Of a stretch of DNA of 64,000 nucleotides, positions 1 through 12,227 are shown piece by piece. The first letter of the stretch is position 1. Each line of letters begins with the position of its first letter. Both the position numbers and the translations under genes were made by a program. The notes under the pieces were generated by a model. The model was given only the letters and a program-made list of their open reading frames with translations, was not told the DNA's origin and ran no database searches. The stretch comes from Simmondsia chinensis (lineage: Eukaryota > Streptophyta > Magnoliopsida > Caryophyllales > Simmondsiaceae): NCBI GenBank assembly GCA_018398585.1, contig JAGTTD010000011.1, forward strand, positions 7,253,001 through 7,317,000, in the 5' to 3' direction.

Positions 1-1030
1 GGAAAAGTCACAATCCAATCAAGCATCAAACTCTCTATTTGAATTCTAGAATTACAATCTCTAATTGAACCTAAAACTCAATACTCCCAAATCTCCAGCT
101 CTCTCTCGCTCTTATCTAAACCGAACTTTCTAACCCCTTTTATAAATAATAACCTACCATAAATTCAAAATCAAATCAAACTAAAATCAAGCAAATTAAC
201 TATAAATCAAATTCTATTTAACCTAGTCTTCTAAATCTTACCCAAAATATTAAACAAATATATCTCACTAATATCTCTCCCTTTTTTCCTTTTTCTATTA
301 TCACTAAACAATAAAATATGGTTGGATCCAATGGAAGCACGTCGGAAGCGAAAAAAACCTCAAAGAGCATTGAAACAATCAAACACCATAATTTATGTGG
401 AAAGCCACTCTCAACTACAGGGAAAAACTACGGGACCCAAACAGGTGCCTCATTCACTATGAAATTTAAGGATTACAATCTTTAATTGAAATCCCCAAAC
501 CATCTTACAATTATCCATCATCAACATCATAATCAATGTGACTATTGCATGGTAACTCACAAACTCTCTTAAAGTATAATTGCTACACTATGAGTCACCA
601 ACCTTCCTCAATGTTGCATCTGCACAGCAAGCCACCAACTTTCTTCAATGTAGCTACTCCATAGTGAGTCATCAATCATCTCATGAATGTAGCTTTGGAT
701 AGAGGAAGCTCTAAAACTCTTATCAATGCCTCTCCATCAAAAAATTGCTCAACATCAACTCTCTTCCCCTGCCCAGATGCCCCCTTAGGCACTCCTTTAC
801 AAAATCCTTAAACCCTTATATCTTTACTCTCTTTTTTCACGTCTCTCAACCCTCAACTTTAAGCCCTATTTATAATGAGTTACCTAAATCTAATCTAATT
901 CAAAATATCAAATCAAATAAAACTTATTTAGGTAACTCAATATAAATCATATCTCATCCAAATCAAATCTTAATCAAATCTAAATCATGTCAAATTAATA
1001 TTAATTTTGCGATAAATAATATTCTAACAA
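1..1030. other. AT-rich non-coding DNA, possibly decayed LTR
   Basis: No coding region is supported. The stretch at about 55-290 and the stretch at about 470-1020 share wording such as 'acaatctctaattgaa'/'acaatctttaattgaa', a 'ctatttataa'-like TATA motif, and runs of 'aatcaaatc'. The middle (about 330-470) resembles the noncoding LTR sequence of plant retrotransposons. I infer a decayed LTR or two related copies, but no termini or duplication could be defined. Confidence 0.3.
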
Positions 1031-1039
1031 ACATAACAG

Positions 1040-1985
1040 CTGGAGATAAATTGTAGAAAAAAAGTATTTGGTTTTATTTGAAAGATTGTTTCCTTTTTTG
1101 CGTTGAAAATTTTCTTCAATTTATCTAAATTTCGAGATACTTATCATTTTACATTTGATCCAACTGAACAATAGCGAAAAAGAAAATGAGAATAGTATGG
1201 TCATTTAACTATAAGATTGATAGAAATCATTGTTAACTGCAACTATGCAAACCATGATGATATACTCCAAATATTAAAAATAAAGGTGTGTAATTTTGAA
1301 AAAAGATATTTCATCTTTGATTCTATCATTGATAATCATAATTGTTTCATAATCCTCTCGCTCAGGTGAAAAGCTAAATTCAAATGTGTATTACTATGTT
1401 GGTTTATCTTTTTCCAGGTTATCTATTTTAATAAGATCTGTTCATTTTACATCTATATCTTTTTACAATGAATTGTTTGGTTATACAATGAAGAAAATTT
1501 TGTTTTAGAGAATTAAGTGTTTGGATATATTTTTAAAAAAAAATAACTTATCGATTATAATGATAAAAGTGACTTAATGATATAAATCAACATATAGTAG
1601 TAGATTGGTAGTGGTGGTCGCCCATGGTGGTGAGGTGGATCATTGGGGAGTTGAGCAACTATAATGGATAATAACAAGCCTTAACGTGAGCAATAGTTGT
1701 GGAAAAGTTACAGCGATCAGAGGGTGACCTTGTTGGTAGAAGTGGATTATGATGGTCGAAGCTATGATTGTGGGATGAAATCTTGAGAGTGGCAGGTCAT
1801 GCTGGTGGCCACAACAGCGGGTGGCAGGAGTGCATTAACGGTGGGGGCGACCTATAGTGGTAGTTGGTGATAGTTGGAATGGTTGCCATATATGAGAACA
1901 AGAAAACCCCTTAACCTTCATAAATTGGTCAAGTGCTCTTACAATTATCTAGGGATTTGCTATATATCATAAAGGGATTTCTTTA
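1040..1985. other. No gene seen; GTGG-rich patch at 1600-1880
   Basis: AT-rich sequence without a recognisable gene. Between about 1600 and 1880 there is a patch rich in GTGG and GGTGG words ('ggtggtcgcccatggtggtg'), which looks like decayed simple or minisatellite sequence. Nothing else is supported. Confidence 0.35.
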
Positions 1986-1989
1986 ACAA

Positions 1990-3400
1990 ATATAGTCCCT
2001 TATGTCGGGTTCTTTGAACCCTTTAGCTTGAGCCATGAGGATCTCCTCCACAATCTCACCATGTAAGAATGCAGTGGTCACATTTATTTGTTGTAGAAAC
2101 ATGCCAAATTTAGCAGTTAAGCTATCAATACTCTGATGGTAGTATGTATCACAACAGGGGGGAATATCTCATTATAATCCACCTATTGTTTCCCAAAAAA
2201 ATCTTTGGCCATAAGTCTGGCCTTGAACCTTGGCTATCCAAATGGTATGTTGGGTTAGACCCATTTTAATTCTATCAACTTTCTATACCCTTTCGTTTGG
2301 TACTAAGGTCCATGTATGGTTTTTCTTTAAACACTCCATTTCCCAAATCAAGGTTTTCAGCAAATAGGCTGAGTGTTTACTATTAATTGCTTCTGACTAT
2401 GATACTAGTTTAGTATCCATATACTCAATAGCTATGTTAAGGGTATAAGCTATACAATCAACATAGCCATATCTATCTTGGCCTTAGTTTCTCTTTCCCT
2501 CTCTTTAGTTTGGTAGTTAAATAAATCAATTTCAATTATGTGATTCTGATCATCAGTGCTAACATCAATATTGTTTTGTTCATTAGGAATCACTTCATGT
2601 TATTGGTTATTCTAATATATCATTTTAGGAGGGCCATTCTCAAACTCATCATTCATAAGTTTCAGTAATAAATTTTTGGAACTTAGGTATCTAGACAAAA
2701 GTTGATTCAGCTTCTAGACTAGAACTAAGATAGAGCATCTCATTTTCATTGAATGTGACATCTCTACTCAAGATTATTTTAATTTTGTTACCATTCTTCG
2801 TACCAATTCTATACCTATTACACTATCCAGGTAGCTAAGGAAGACTCACTTAACAGCCTTAGGTTCAGGCTTTCCTTCATTTTAGGGAGTAAGCAGCACA
2901 CTGAAAACACACACAACAGAATAATCTACAACCTACTAGACTACAATTGCTCAAGAGTTTTAAAATTAATTCCACTTGAGGGTGTTATGTTAATCAAGTA
3001 GCTAATTGTTTTGACAGCTCGAAAGTGTTGTTCTAAACCATAAGCCAAAAGCATATACCTTACTTTATAAAGCAAAGTTCTATTCATGCATTCAACAAGG
3101 CCATTATGTTTGGGTGTCTTTCTTACATTGTTATGTCTCTTTATTCCATGTTTGGCACATAAAGCATCAAAAAGAGTTTATATATTCAAAACCATCATCT
3201 GTTCTTAAACTTTTATTTTCTTTCCTATTTGGTTTTCTACCGGACGTTTCTAGTCCATTAAATTTTGAAAGTAATCATTTTTAGTTTTAAGCAAATAAAT
3301 TGAAACCTTCCTAAATTAATCATCTACCATAAATCTCTTGATATACCCCATTTTATTACATTCATAACATTTTATGTTAGTATAATCTTTCTTACCTCTA
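1990..3400 (-). pseudogene. Ty1/copia gag-pol relic (zinc knuckle, integrase, start of RT)
   Basis: Decayed polyprotein reading right to left. Near 3340-3400 a zinc-knuckle remnant reads CYECNKMGYIK. At about 3000-3290 is the integrase core and end: VLRTDDGFEY holds a catalytic aspartate, and HNNVRKTPKHNGLVECMNRT holds the catalytic glutamate in the usual copia context. At about 2740-2790 comes the linker IILSRDVTFNE. At about 2200-2350 is the start of reverse transcriptase (MECLKKNHTWTLVPNE), and at 2000-2110 the segment equivalent to 'DVxTAFLHGE' with the first RT aspartate region. Stops and frameshifts occur throughout. Homology stops near 1990, so most of RT and all RNase H are gone. Most of gag is also missing, because the primer site lies only about 70-110 bp from the zinc knuckle. 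Confidence 0.8.
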
Positions 3401-3467
3401 GAGGAGGATCAGTTCGTGATTTTATTTCTTTTACCATTCTTATCCAGAACTGAAGATAAAGCGTATG

Positions 3468-3479
3468 GCTCTAATACCA
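3468..3479 (-). other. Primer-binding site of the copia relic (initiator tRNA-Met type)
   Basis: On the minus strand this reads TGGTATTAGAGC, one base from the TGGTATCAGAGC complementary to the 3' end of plant initiator tRNA-Met. It lies two bases from a TGT...-type LTR edge at 3482, on the side expected for the minus-strand element. Confidence 0.7.
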
Positions 3480-3481
3480 CT

Positions 3482-3800
3482 TGTAATAGCAGAAGTGGTT
3501 CTTTTGGATTTACGAAATAAAGAATACAATCTTGACAAGATTAAGGCAAAAATGCAAAAAAGAAGAACAAAACAAAGGAGCAAAAAATATAATGTGGTGA
3601 CACTTGAAAGATGATCCTAATCTACGACTTCCTAAGACTAAAGAAGACTCTTCACTATATCACTTTAAGTTACATATTTATAATAAACTAGTAAAGTGAA
3701 TGGAGGAAAATAATACAAGAAATCAAGATTCTAAGTCAGAAACCTTACAATGATAAAAAAGAATCCAGATAAAACCCTCAGATCCGCCATGGCCTTTGCT
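3482..3800 (-). repeat. 5' LTR fragment of the minus-strand copia relic
   Basis: The sequence next to the primer site begins (plus strand) TGTAATAGC, so on the minus strand the LTR ends GCTATTACA. A TATA-like motif (tttataata) occurs about 200 bp inside. The outer LTR edge could not be found because there is no second LTR to compare; the right boundary given is approximate. Confidence 0.45.
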
Positions 3801-4805
3801 CAAGCACGGGGATGGTTGTTTTGGCGTTAAGGATTGGAGAGCTTCATCCAAAGTATTAAAGCAAATAAAAGTGAGAAAGAGGCGGGAAAAAAAAAGATGA
3901 GGGCCTTAATTTGTTTCTAACCCCCCAAACATTGATCTTGACTGTCCATCAAGAATCGCATTAAGTACTAAAAATGCACTTAAAAAACACAAATTGGCTA
4001 ACAGAGGAAGTGACATGCATCTTGGTAAGTGAAGTTAGATGAAGATGCATGGCAAGGAAACCCTAACCATCTTTAGGGTTAATGAAGCATCAAGTGCAAT
4101 GAGTAGTGGCATAGTCAAGCAATTAGCCGTTTCGATCAGGGGGTGCTCAAGCTCAAAATCATAACATAAATATCCTTAAGGTTTCCATTATCTACTTTCA
4201 TGCCATTATACTTAGAACCGGTGAAGGATACTCAAAACGACGCTTCTCAAGTAAAGCCAATAACCAAAATGTTGCTTTTTATGCTCAATTTTAAGTTTAC
4301 TTAATTTTCTTACACAAATAAGATATATAGGATTCAATATCTAACACTTATCTTGATGTTTTTCATTAAAATGCCTAGGTTCTTACATTGTGTTATAGAT
4401 TAAGATTCTCATATTCATGTAACCACGATGGTACCTGCACGTCTTTCTTGATCAAAAACTCGGGCAGCTACCCCTAATGGGAGCACCTAAAAGTGTCGTT
4501 TCGATAAATGAGTTGGTTCACAGCACATTAGGGATTAAGACTCGTGCAACCATAATCTTGGGATGAGGGTATGTAGATTGCCGATTGTGATTGTAGTAAT
4601 GTTATACTTCAGCTGTTTTTCTTCTTTTAGAGACAAAAGAGAGGCTGTTACGGTTGCGCAAAGATTCACTAAAGTTTTGCGGGATACGCAATGTTCGCAT
4701 AGTAGAAAAGTTTAACGTACCTCCACTCAAGAGTCAAGCTGCTTCTTTTAGCCTTGACTATAGCACTCACTGATTATTTTCTTTGTTGTCATCATTGGAA
4801 ACGGG
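3801..4805. other. No gene seen
   Basis: About 1 kb with no convincing coding region on either strand. It lies between the copia LTR fragment and the first minisatellite and may belong to the truncated Tat-like element that follows, but no pol homology was recognised. Confidence 0.35.
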
Positions 4806-5340
4806 GATAACATGTCACCTATTAAAAGGTGTAACATTAACAAGTCACCGGCTCAAAGAAGTAACATTAACATGTCACCTGTTAAAAGGTGCAACATCGA
4901 CTTGTCATCAGCTCAAAGGTGCAACATTAACATATCACCTGTTTAAGGGCGTAACATCAACGCGTCACCTGCTCAAAGACGCAATGTCAACATGTCACCT
5001 GTTTAAGGGCGTAAAATCGATGCGTCACTCGCTTAAAGGTGCAACATTAACATGTCACCTGTCTAAGGGGGCCACATCGACGTGTCTCCCGCTCAAAGAT
5101 GCAACGTTAAATGTCACCTGTTAAAAGGTGCACGATCGATGAATCACCTGCTCAAAGGTGCAACGTTAACATGTCACCTATTTAAGGGAGCAACATCAGC
5201 GTGTCACCTGCTCATAGACGCAGCGTTAACATGTCAGTTTTTAAAGGCGCAACCTCGACACACCACCTACTCAAAGGTGCGACATAAATATCTCATCCAT
5301 TCAAAGGTGCAACCTTAACATGTCACTTCACACAGAGGTA
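4806..5340. repeat. 30-bp minisatellite, about 18 copies, 60-bp higher-order pattern
   Basis: Tandem monomers of 30 bp alternate between two types: one close to 'attaacatgtcacctgttt' + 'aaaggtgcaac', and one close to 'atcgacgcgtcacctgctc' + 'aaagacgcaac'. The true unit is therefore a 60-bp dimer. Because 30 is a multiple of three, long open frames run through the array, encoding a ten-residue repeat around TCHLLKGAT. These frames are a by-product, not evidence of a protein. One base is missing near 5108, shifting the frame. The last few monomers (after 5220) are the most diverged. Confidence 0.92.
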
Positions 5341-5799
5341 ACATCAACACTCACTCAGGAGCACAATATCGGGACAAAACTCGCTTCAAGTGGCTAGTAA
5401 ACAACAAATAGATTATAACTTACACTTTTACACGATTATAGAGACACCTGTACCCATATAACATTTGTCGTTTCCTATTAACTGGAGTTTCATAACAACA
5501 AATGGTAATACAGTCCATGCACATAACTTCAACAAAAGATAAAAATGCGATCCATGGGACATATTTTGCTAACGTCTACAAAAAGAGAAGTAAAAATACA
5601 CGTGCCACTGCTGTACCATCAGCTACGCCCAAAATTGAGTCACACTACAAAATGTTAATTGCTTCTTGGTCTACATGGGACATCGAATATTCCTACAGCA
5701 CCCCAAAGAAAGACATAATGGAAGCAAATACAAACAAGCAACAACAAACTAAAATGTCCAAAAACAATCACCCTCAAATGACATCCTCTGACCGATGAT

Positions 5800-7660
5800 G
5801 CTCATGCTTGGGACCCGGCATTCCTGTTGCCAGTACAAGGACTACACCAGACCTCGCTTCATTCAATATCTCGTCAACGACCTGGTACATAAGACCTTCC
5901 AAACCTCCAACTTTAATCTTTTTAAACAAGCGATCCAAAACCCACTCTAAGCCAGATCAATAGTCATCATTTCTTGCCATTTGACACTCGGCACTTGATT
6001 TAAAAGTAGATACAACTTCTTGATGGGCATGTGACAGGTCAGCTGTCAACCTAGCGATACGTTCATCTCTGACCCGCAAGGCGACTTTCTTCTCTTCAAC
6101 TTGCCTTTGTAATCTAGCACAACAAGTCTTACTCTGTTTTGATTCCTATTCAAGTTCTTCCTCCCAAGCATGGGCTAAGTCCTTGAAAGACCAAAAATAC
6201 TCCTGCAATTTATGAAGCTGATGGATAGCCTCTTCACCTCAAATCCCAGGAATGCATACTAAGGCAAAAGCAGTGACGCATTGCAAAAACAAGAGACCAT
6301 AGTAGAAAGTATAAATAATAGAAAGAGCATACACACAAATGAAAAAATCAATTGAGCAAGCACTAAAAATTACCTCAATCATGGGGGCAGGAACCCTCTT
6401 GAGAAGCCTGAAATGCAGGTAAAATCATCTCAAAAATGCGATGTAAAGCCTCGAAGTTAGGCATGGAAGACGGGGTAAAAACTATGCGGGGTACATCTTT
6501 GTGCTCAACTATGTGTGTAGTCCTAACTTCAGGATCTTCTCAAGGAGGGACAACCAGAACCAGCAAGGAGAGAATAGGAGCTAGGACATCATGAGTCGTG
6601 AAAATTGGAACAGAAGAAGTTACGGGAGTACCAAAGCGACTGCGGCCTTGCTTTCTTCTAGGTTTCCTAGGAAGGAGGAAGCACTTTGACGAGAAGGAGG
6701 GACCCTGAACGGAGATCGAGATAACCTCCTCGATTGATAACGCCGAGGTCCAATGCACCTGCTCTCTAGAGATCGTTTCAAAGAAGAATCTATAGGAGAG
6801 GCTTGACTAGCCACTATCGGGAGCGCTTGCTCAGTGCTCGCTTGGCTCGGATAAGAACCGCTGGCAGCAAGTTCTGAACCGATGCAGGTGGTGATATCGG
6901 TGTTAGCTAACTCGTCAAATAAAAATCAAGAAAAGGTTAAAGGTCATAATAGAAAAGTGGGAAGGAAAAAGACCAAAAAAAAAAAAGACAATGATGATCG
7001 GGAGCTCATCAAAATCTTCTTGATAACAATAGTAGAAAAGTACCCGAAAAAAGCTTTATACTAAGCCCCGCCTTTACAAGCACAATAACTTGCCCTAGAA
7101 GGGCATGGGTGGCCAAAAATTGAATTTCACTTGCATCTCTATCAAAATAGCGAATGATGGCCCAATCCGCATAGGTAACGTCACTACTGCGTGGCTTGCG
7201 GGGGCGAGATAGGTCATGCCAAACTACCGTATAGTCAGAGAGAGTAGGTGGACGAACCCATATGAACTTAGTCATCCAATTTTTAATGTTTAAGGGGTTG
7301 TCACGAATAAAAACTAAGCCGATTTGACTTTCAAAAACAATATTATGTTGAGTTTGTTTAAGCTTAAATAAGAAATCAAAAATAGGGTTAATTAATTCAA
7401 AATCATTTACAAAACATGCCAAAATGAGCCCGTAAATGCTCCTTAGGCTGTTTGGAGTTAAGTGGGAAGGACACACCTAGTAACGTGACATAATGCGGGC
7501 TATAAAGGGGGGAAAAGGGAATCGGAGTCCTGCGTTCAAGGCCTCAATTAAAATCACGAAACAACCATGAAGAAAAGAAAACTGCGGGGATTCATTCTTA
7601 GATGGAAACCAGATATCGTGATCTGGTGGAAAATAATACTTTTCACTAAAAGCATGCATC
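5800..7660 (-). pseudogene. Antisense ORF relic, 'putative gypsy-type transposon' family
   Basis: Reading right to left: 7659-7010 encodes a domain with FVILIEALNAGLRFPFPPF and HLTPNSLRSIYGLILACF, the signature arrangement of the Pfam family called putative gypsy-type transposon (PF04195, named from memory). An in-frame TAG at 7477-7479 splits it. A low-complexity Ser/Arg/Pro-rich stretch follows at about 6890-6540. A coiled-coil-like segment lies at about 6180-5940 (RQVEEKKVALRVRDERIARL), then a tail ending near 5800. GT and AG sites bounding short pyrimidine-rich gaps (for example about 6373 to 6259 on the minus strand) suggest at least three exons. Function of this family is unknown. Stops break every exon. 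Antisense placement upstream of a polypurine tract and 3' LTR fits Tat-lineage elements. Confidence 0.65.
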
Positions 7661-8942
7661 CCACCTCTCCTTGATACTTAAGAAGAAACCCTTTTGAGGG
7701 CCTAGCATTCGCAGCATTGGGGAATCTGGCTCAAAAATTAGCATCGACATTAAAAAAAGCAGCGTCGGGAAGAAAGTGAGGAGGGATATCTGAAGGAGCA
7801 CCACTTTTCTCGCAAGCCCGTCATGTCAAACTTCTTGTTAGACCCCTTCCCTGCACCATTTTAATCTGCAGTAATTTTTTTTCCTAATAAGTATCACAAG
7901 TGAGAGCCAAATTAAACAGAACATGCATTTATGAGCTTGCATAATGCTTTGACCAAAAGTAGGTAAAATTGACGAGGACAAAGGTAGGAAAACAGAGGCA
8001 TTTTGGCTAATGGGGGCTAAAAAGTCCTCCAATTGCTTGTTAGCATTGGGTTTTCCAAAAGGTGTTGGAAGCTAGAGCTATAGCTAGGACCAAAAATTTC
8101 TGAATTCATCATGTTTGACTTTTTTTAGGAATTTTGCGACAAAGAAAAAAAGGAAAACAAAAAAAACAGCCAAAGGAAGAGGGAAAAAAGGAAGGAAAAT
8201 CGCCAAATGACTGTCAACAATAGGGGGAAACGTAGTAAAAGTAATATGCAAGCAAGCGATAGTTCATACAGGTGGAGAAATTCCGCTTTATCTTTGAAAT
8301 CACAGCTCAAACTATAAAATCACTATCCAAACTAGGTAAACATGTCCTAGTCAACCTCGTCACCCACACTAGACGAACTAAAAGCGTAAAGTTAAAATTA
8401 ACCATTTGAGCTTTCAGATTATGGTTCTTTAAGGACCTCCTACCCAAATCTTAATGAGCTATCACGAAATTATGCCTTTCACATTCCAAATCGCACACAG
8501 GCCGCTCAAAATCCCACCAGCGCTGGCTTCACGCCATACCCATACGAAATAGCTCGAGGTCCGAATTTGGGATTAAAAGCACAAACCAGCCTTGAACTTG
8601 ATAAATTAAGTTAATGCGCAACAACTACATGCAAAACACATCATGCTAAAAATGCATCTCTAACCTCACAATGTAACGTATCTCCAAAGCACAAATCCTA
8701 GAAACCAAAAGAAAGAAAAAGAGATGGAAAGGGAGATAAAAGAAATACCTCAAGAAGGCAATGCATCAGGAAAGACAAGGAATTGAAGAAGAAATGAAGA
8801 ATGAGGAAGTAGAGGTGCGAAGAAGAAGGGAACACATGCAAAAATGAGTCACAGAAAAGAACAAGAAATTGGGAGTCCTAGCATAAGCCCTAGATTTTAA
8901 ATTGCAGTCAAAAGTCAAGAAAAAGGAAAAAAAAAAAAAATT
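7661..8942. other. Upstream region of the antisense gene; no further gene seen
   Basis: No convincing domain on either strand. It is upstream of the antisense gene and may hold its promoter and leader. A poly(A) run occurs at 8926-8940. Short minus-strand frames here show no motif. Confidence 0.35.
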
Positions 8943-9190
8943 TGGGCAGACGGGCGAGCCAGATGGAGCGCCCCTATCGGGAGGATTCTAGTCAAGCCCA
9001 AGGGTCCAGGAAGGCAGGGCGAGCCATGGGGACGCACTCGACGCATGTTTGGAGGGAGCGGTGTGGCACAAACCTAGGTTTGGCTACCATTGGCCAAGGC
9101 GAGCAACGGGTTAGGGCGAGCCAGAGGTAACGAGCATGCGACAGTTTCGGGCAAGCCAGAGGTCTGGGAAAGCCACGGTTTGGGGCAACC
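8943..9190. repeat. Degenerate GGGCGAGCCAGA-motif repeats
   Basis: A GC-rich patch in which variants of 'ggcgagccagag' recur irregularly (near 8950, 9018, 9097, 9113, 9152 and 9185). The same motif forms a tidy array inside the LTR at 11987-12153. It is followed by GGTGGT-rich simple sequence to about 9290. Confidence 0.55.
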
Positions 9191-9340
9191 CAGAGGAAGC
9201 CGGTGCCAGTGGTGGCAGTGGAGGTATGGACGACCATATGGTGGCAGTGGTGGTGTTGTTATGGTGGGGGGTGGTGTTGTTGCTATTGATGAAGGTGATG
9301 GTCAAGGCATACACTTTGGTTAACACATTTTTCTATTTTA

Positions 9341-10280
9341 TGGCATGTCCCCTAGGCTTGATTTAGGCATTATAAGTCGTGTTTATACCGGGGGCTATAT
9401 GGCATGCTCTAGGTCAGATTTAGGCGTTATAAGTCATATTTACACTAGGGCCATTGTGGCATGTCCCTAGGTCTGATTTAGGCATTATAAGTCATATTTA
9501 CACTGGGAGCTATGTGGCACGCCCCCTAGGTTTGACTTAGGTGTTATAAGTCGTGTTTATAACAGAGTCTATGTGGATCGCCCCTAGGTCTGATCTAGGC
9601 GTTATAAGTCATATTTACACCGGGGGCTGTGTGGCATGCCCCTAGGTTTGATTTAGGCGTTATAAGTCATATTTACACCGGGGCTGTGTGGCATACTCCT
9701 ACACTTGACTTAGGCTTTATAAGTTGTGTTTATCCTGGGGGCTGTGTGGCACGCCCCTCGGTCTGATTTAGCCATTATAAGTCGTATTTACACTGCGGGC
9801 TACGTGGCATGCCCCTAGGTCTGATTTAGGCGTTATAAGTTGTATTTACACCGCGGACTGCGTGGCACGCCCCTTGGCTTGATTTAGGCGTTATAAATCG
9901 TATTTACACCACGGGTTGCATGGCACGCCCCTAGGCCTGATTTAGGCGTTATAAGTTGTATTTATACCGGGGGCTATATGGCATGCTCCTTTGGGATAAC
10001 TAGGGTAATATAATTTGTGCTTACACCAAGGGTTGCGTGGCATAACCCCTATGCCCAATTTAGGTAGTATAAGTGGTGTTTTATAGCGGGGGCTGCACGG
10101 CACGGCTCTATGCTTGATTTAAGTATTATAAGTTACATTTATACTGAAAGCTGCTGGATACGCTCCCAAGCCTCTATTTAATTATTGTAGGTGCATTAGA
10201 GCCTGTGGGCTATATAGCCTGCTTCCCAAGCCTAGCTTAAGCATCGTAATTAGCGATGTAGACTACACGACACACCCCTT
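9341..10280. repeat. 58-bp minisatellite, about 16 copies
   Basis: Monomers of 57-60 bp run head to tail, each with 'ggcacgcccctaggtctga', then 'tttaggcgttataagtcgta', then 'tttacaccgggggctgtg'. Copies 1-11 are close to each other. Copies 12-16 (after about 9980) become progressively more diverged and end near the 'aggggttgaa' at 10280. It resembles the hypervariable tandem arrays of the 3' untranslated regions of Tat-type retrotransposons. Confidence 0.93.
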
Positions 10281-11949
10281 AGGGGTTGAAAATGAAAACC
10301 CATAATAGTGCCCCAAATCCACGACTACAAAGAGAATTTTCTAATAGCAATACCAGGAATAAAGACTTTTCTTATCTCACATAAACGATACAACAAAAGT
10401 ATCACAGCCACCACATGAAAATTACAACATGCACTAAGCATTAAAGAGTTCAAAAAGTACTTAGGGCGAAAGCATACTATGCTATAGAGCAACAACAATA
10501 ACAACAAATACTATAAAACTAAGTGCAAAGAAAGAGGATAAAAAACTTGCAAACACAAAAAAGTTATTTTGCATCTGGGAGCTCCATAACTAATTCAGCT
10601 AAAAGTCCCTCGGACTGGATTGTCAAAGAGTAGTCCTTGGGAAACTATAGGGGAACCACAAGAGTGAAGCGAACCCCAATACACTCGAAGTCGCGGTCAC
10701 TTCCCATAACCTTGGGGACATATTATCTGAGGCCTTTGATACTCAGGACTTGAAAAGTGATACCAATACACTTTGACCTTGGTGGAAAAGATTATCCGAT
10801 GATCCGTCACTAAGTACCCATAATCCCGACGTTCCGTTGCCCTTTAGGATGCCATATGTTGAAGAATATACTTTGAAATAACACCCAGGACTCAAAATCT
10901 TATTTATCCTCTAGCACCCATAAAGTAAGAGCAAGACCATGAAGGGAAGACAAGGCAGAAAATACCCAACGATTGGCAACAAACAGCCTTGTCACGAACA
11001 TGAGGTGGCAAAAGCAATAGATAATTATGGTCTTCTAAAACATCCCAAGCTACCAAGTAAGGTAAAAGTAAAGGAAATCAGGACAGAATGATTAATTACG
11101 CTCCGATAACAAATATACAACATTGTCACAAAATACTAATTTTGTAAAGTCTACTGAACTACCGCGGGTACATATGAGTGCCTTGTACCCCACAGTCAAA
11201 AATGATATATGGAATGCCAGTCTAGTGGAGGCCAATAGTCTTCTCTAAAGGTAGTGTCAATATTTAGGAATTAGAGAAATATATGGTAACTAAAAGGATA
11301 CAACAAAGCATGTTTAAGGCAAGTGAAAACTATTTTTAGGGAACAACCCAAAAACTGAAATTCATCAGGGAGGAAGATAGGGAAGTATGCGTAGTTGGGT
11401 TATGTATCTCCAATCCCGAGGACTCGAAGTAAGGGGCTTTTCTACATAGAACTGAACCATTACTAATTCCTACGATCTCCTTCTCATCGGACAAGGACTA
11501 CAAAGGCTCCGCAGGCACACACGCAAAAGGACTGGAGCCGTCCAGAATGTAGGACTCTATGTAATCCTTGGGAGGAAGCCAATATCCGTTTTGTATCAAA
11601 ATATCATCTGCAGGTCGCCTAAAGCAATTTAAAGCTTGCTCTCTCACAAAATCCTCTCGAAGGAAAAGCCCTTGGAAAAACTGAGAAATGACACGAGATC
11701 GGCACAAAAGTTTAGTATAAAGTCAAGAGAGTATGGTCAAAAGCAAGTCCTTAGAAAAGACCTCCATGAAAATGGGGAATAAGAGTAAAAGGTGTAGGTA
11801 AAATAAGGGAAGTAAAAAGTAAAAGTAGAGAAACCAAGGAAAGTAACCCAGAAATCTACATGTATATATACACTAAAGCTCAAAAGTTGGCATATAGAAG
11901 TAATGGATAGCGATAAGAATGCACTTTCCATGTAAACAAATTTTACTTG
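10281..11949. other. Non-coding 3' region of the Tat-like element
   Basis: No domain is recognisable on either strand. Its position between the 58-bp array and the polypurine tract suggests 3' untranslated sequence of the Tat-like element. Confidence 0.4.
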
Positions 11950-11961
11950 AAAAGTGGGGGG
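11950..11961 (+). other. Polypurine tract before the 3' LTR
   Basis: The purine run GAAAAGTGGGGG lies seven bases before the TGTTTACA start of the LTR. This is where plus-strand DNA synthesis would be primed, and it sets the element's orientation as plus. Confidence 0.6.
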
Positions 11962-11986
11962 CTATTATGTTTACAACTACACCTAC

Positions 11987-12153
11987 TTAGGCGAGCTAGG
12001 AATAAGCGAGCTAGGCCATAGGCGAGCCAGGAATAGGCAAGCTAGAAATAGGCGAGCCAAAGGTAGGCGAGATAGGTAATGTTAATGGGCGAGCCAGAAA
12101 TAGGCGAGCCAGGAATAGGCAAGCCAGATAAGGGGCGAGCTAGAGCATTTGAG
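11987..12153. repeat. About 16-bp minisatellite within the LTR
   Basis: Roughly ten variants of 'aataggcgagccagg' follow each other, upstream of the TATA-like box. They might act as a promoter-proximal repeat, but that is inference only. Confidence 0.75.
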
Positions 12154-12227
12154 CCATAATGGGCGTTTCCAAGGCGGGCAATCTAAAATAACCAAAGCAT
12201 GTATGCACGTTCCCACTTTCTACATAC

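Noticed and set aside
4783..5318. Two long open frames with a ten-residue repeat, suggesting a repetitive protein
   Set aside because: The frames exist because the DNA repeat is 30 bp long. The repeat is noncoding minisatellite-like, the frame breaks at a one-base loss, and no start context, signal or domain is visible.
9341..10280. Regular direct repeats resembling a CRISPR array
   Set aside because: Repeats are contiguous with no unique spacers, copies diverge gradually, and the context is a plant retrotransposon.
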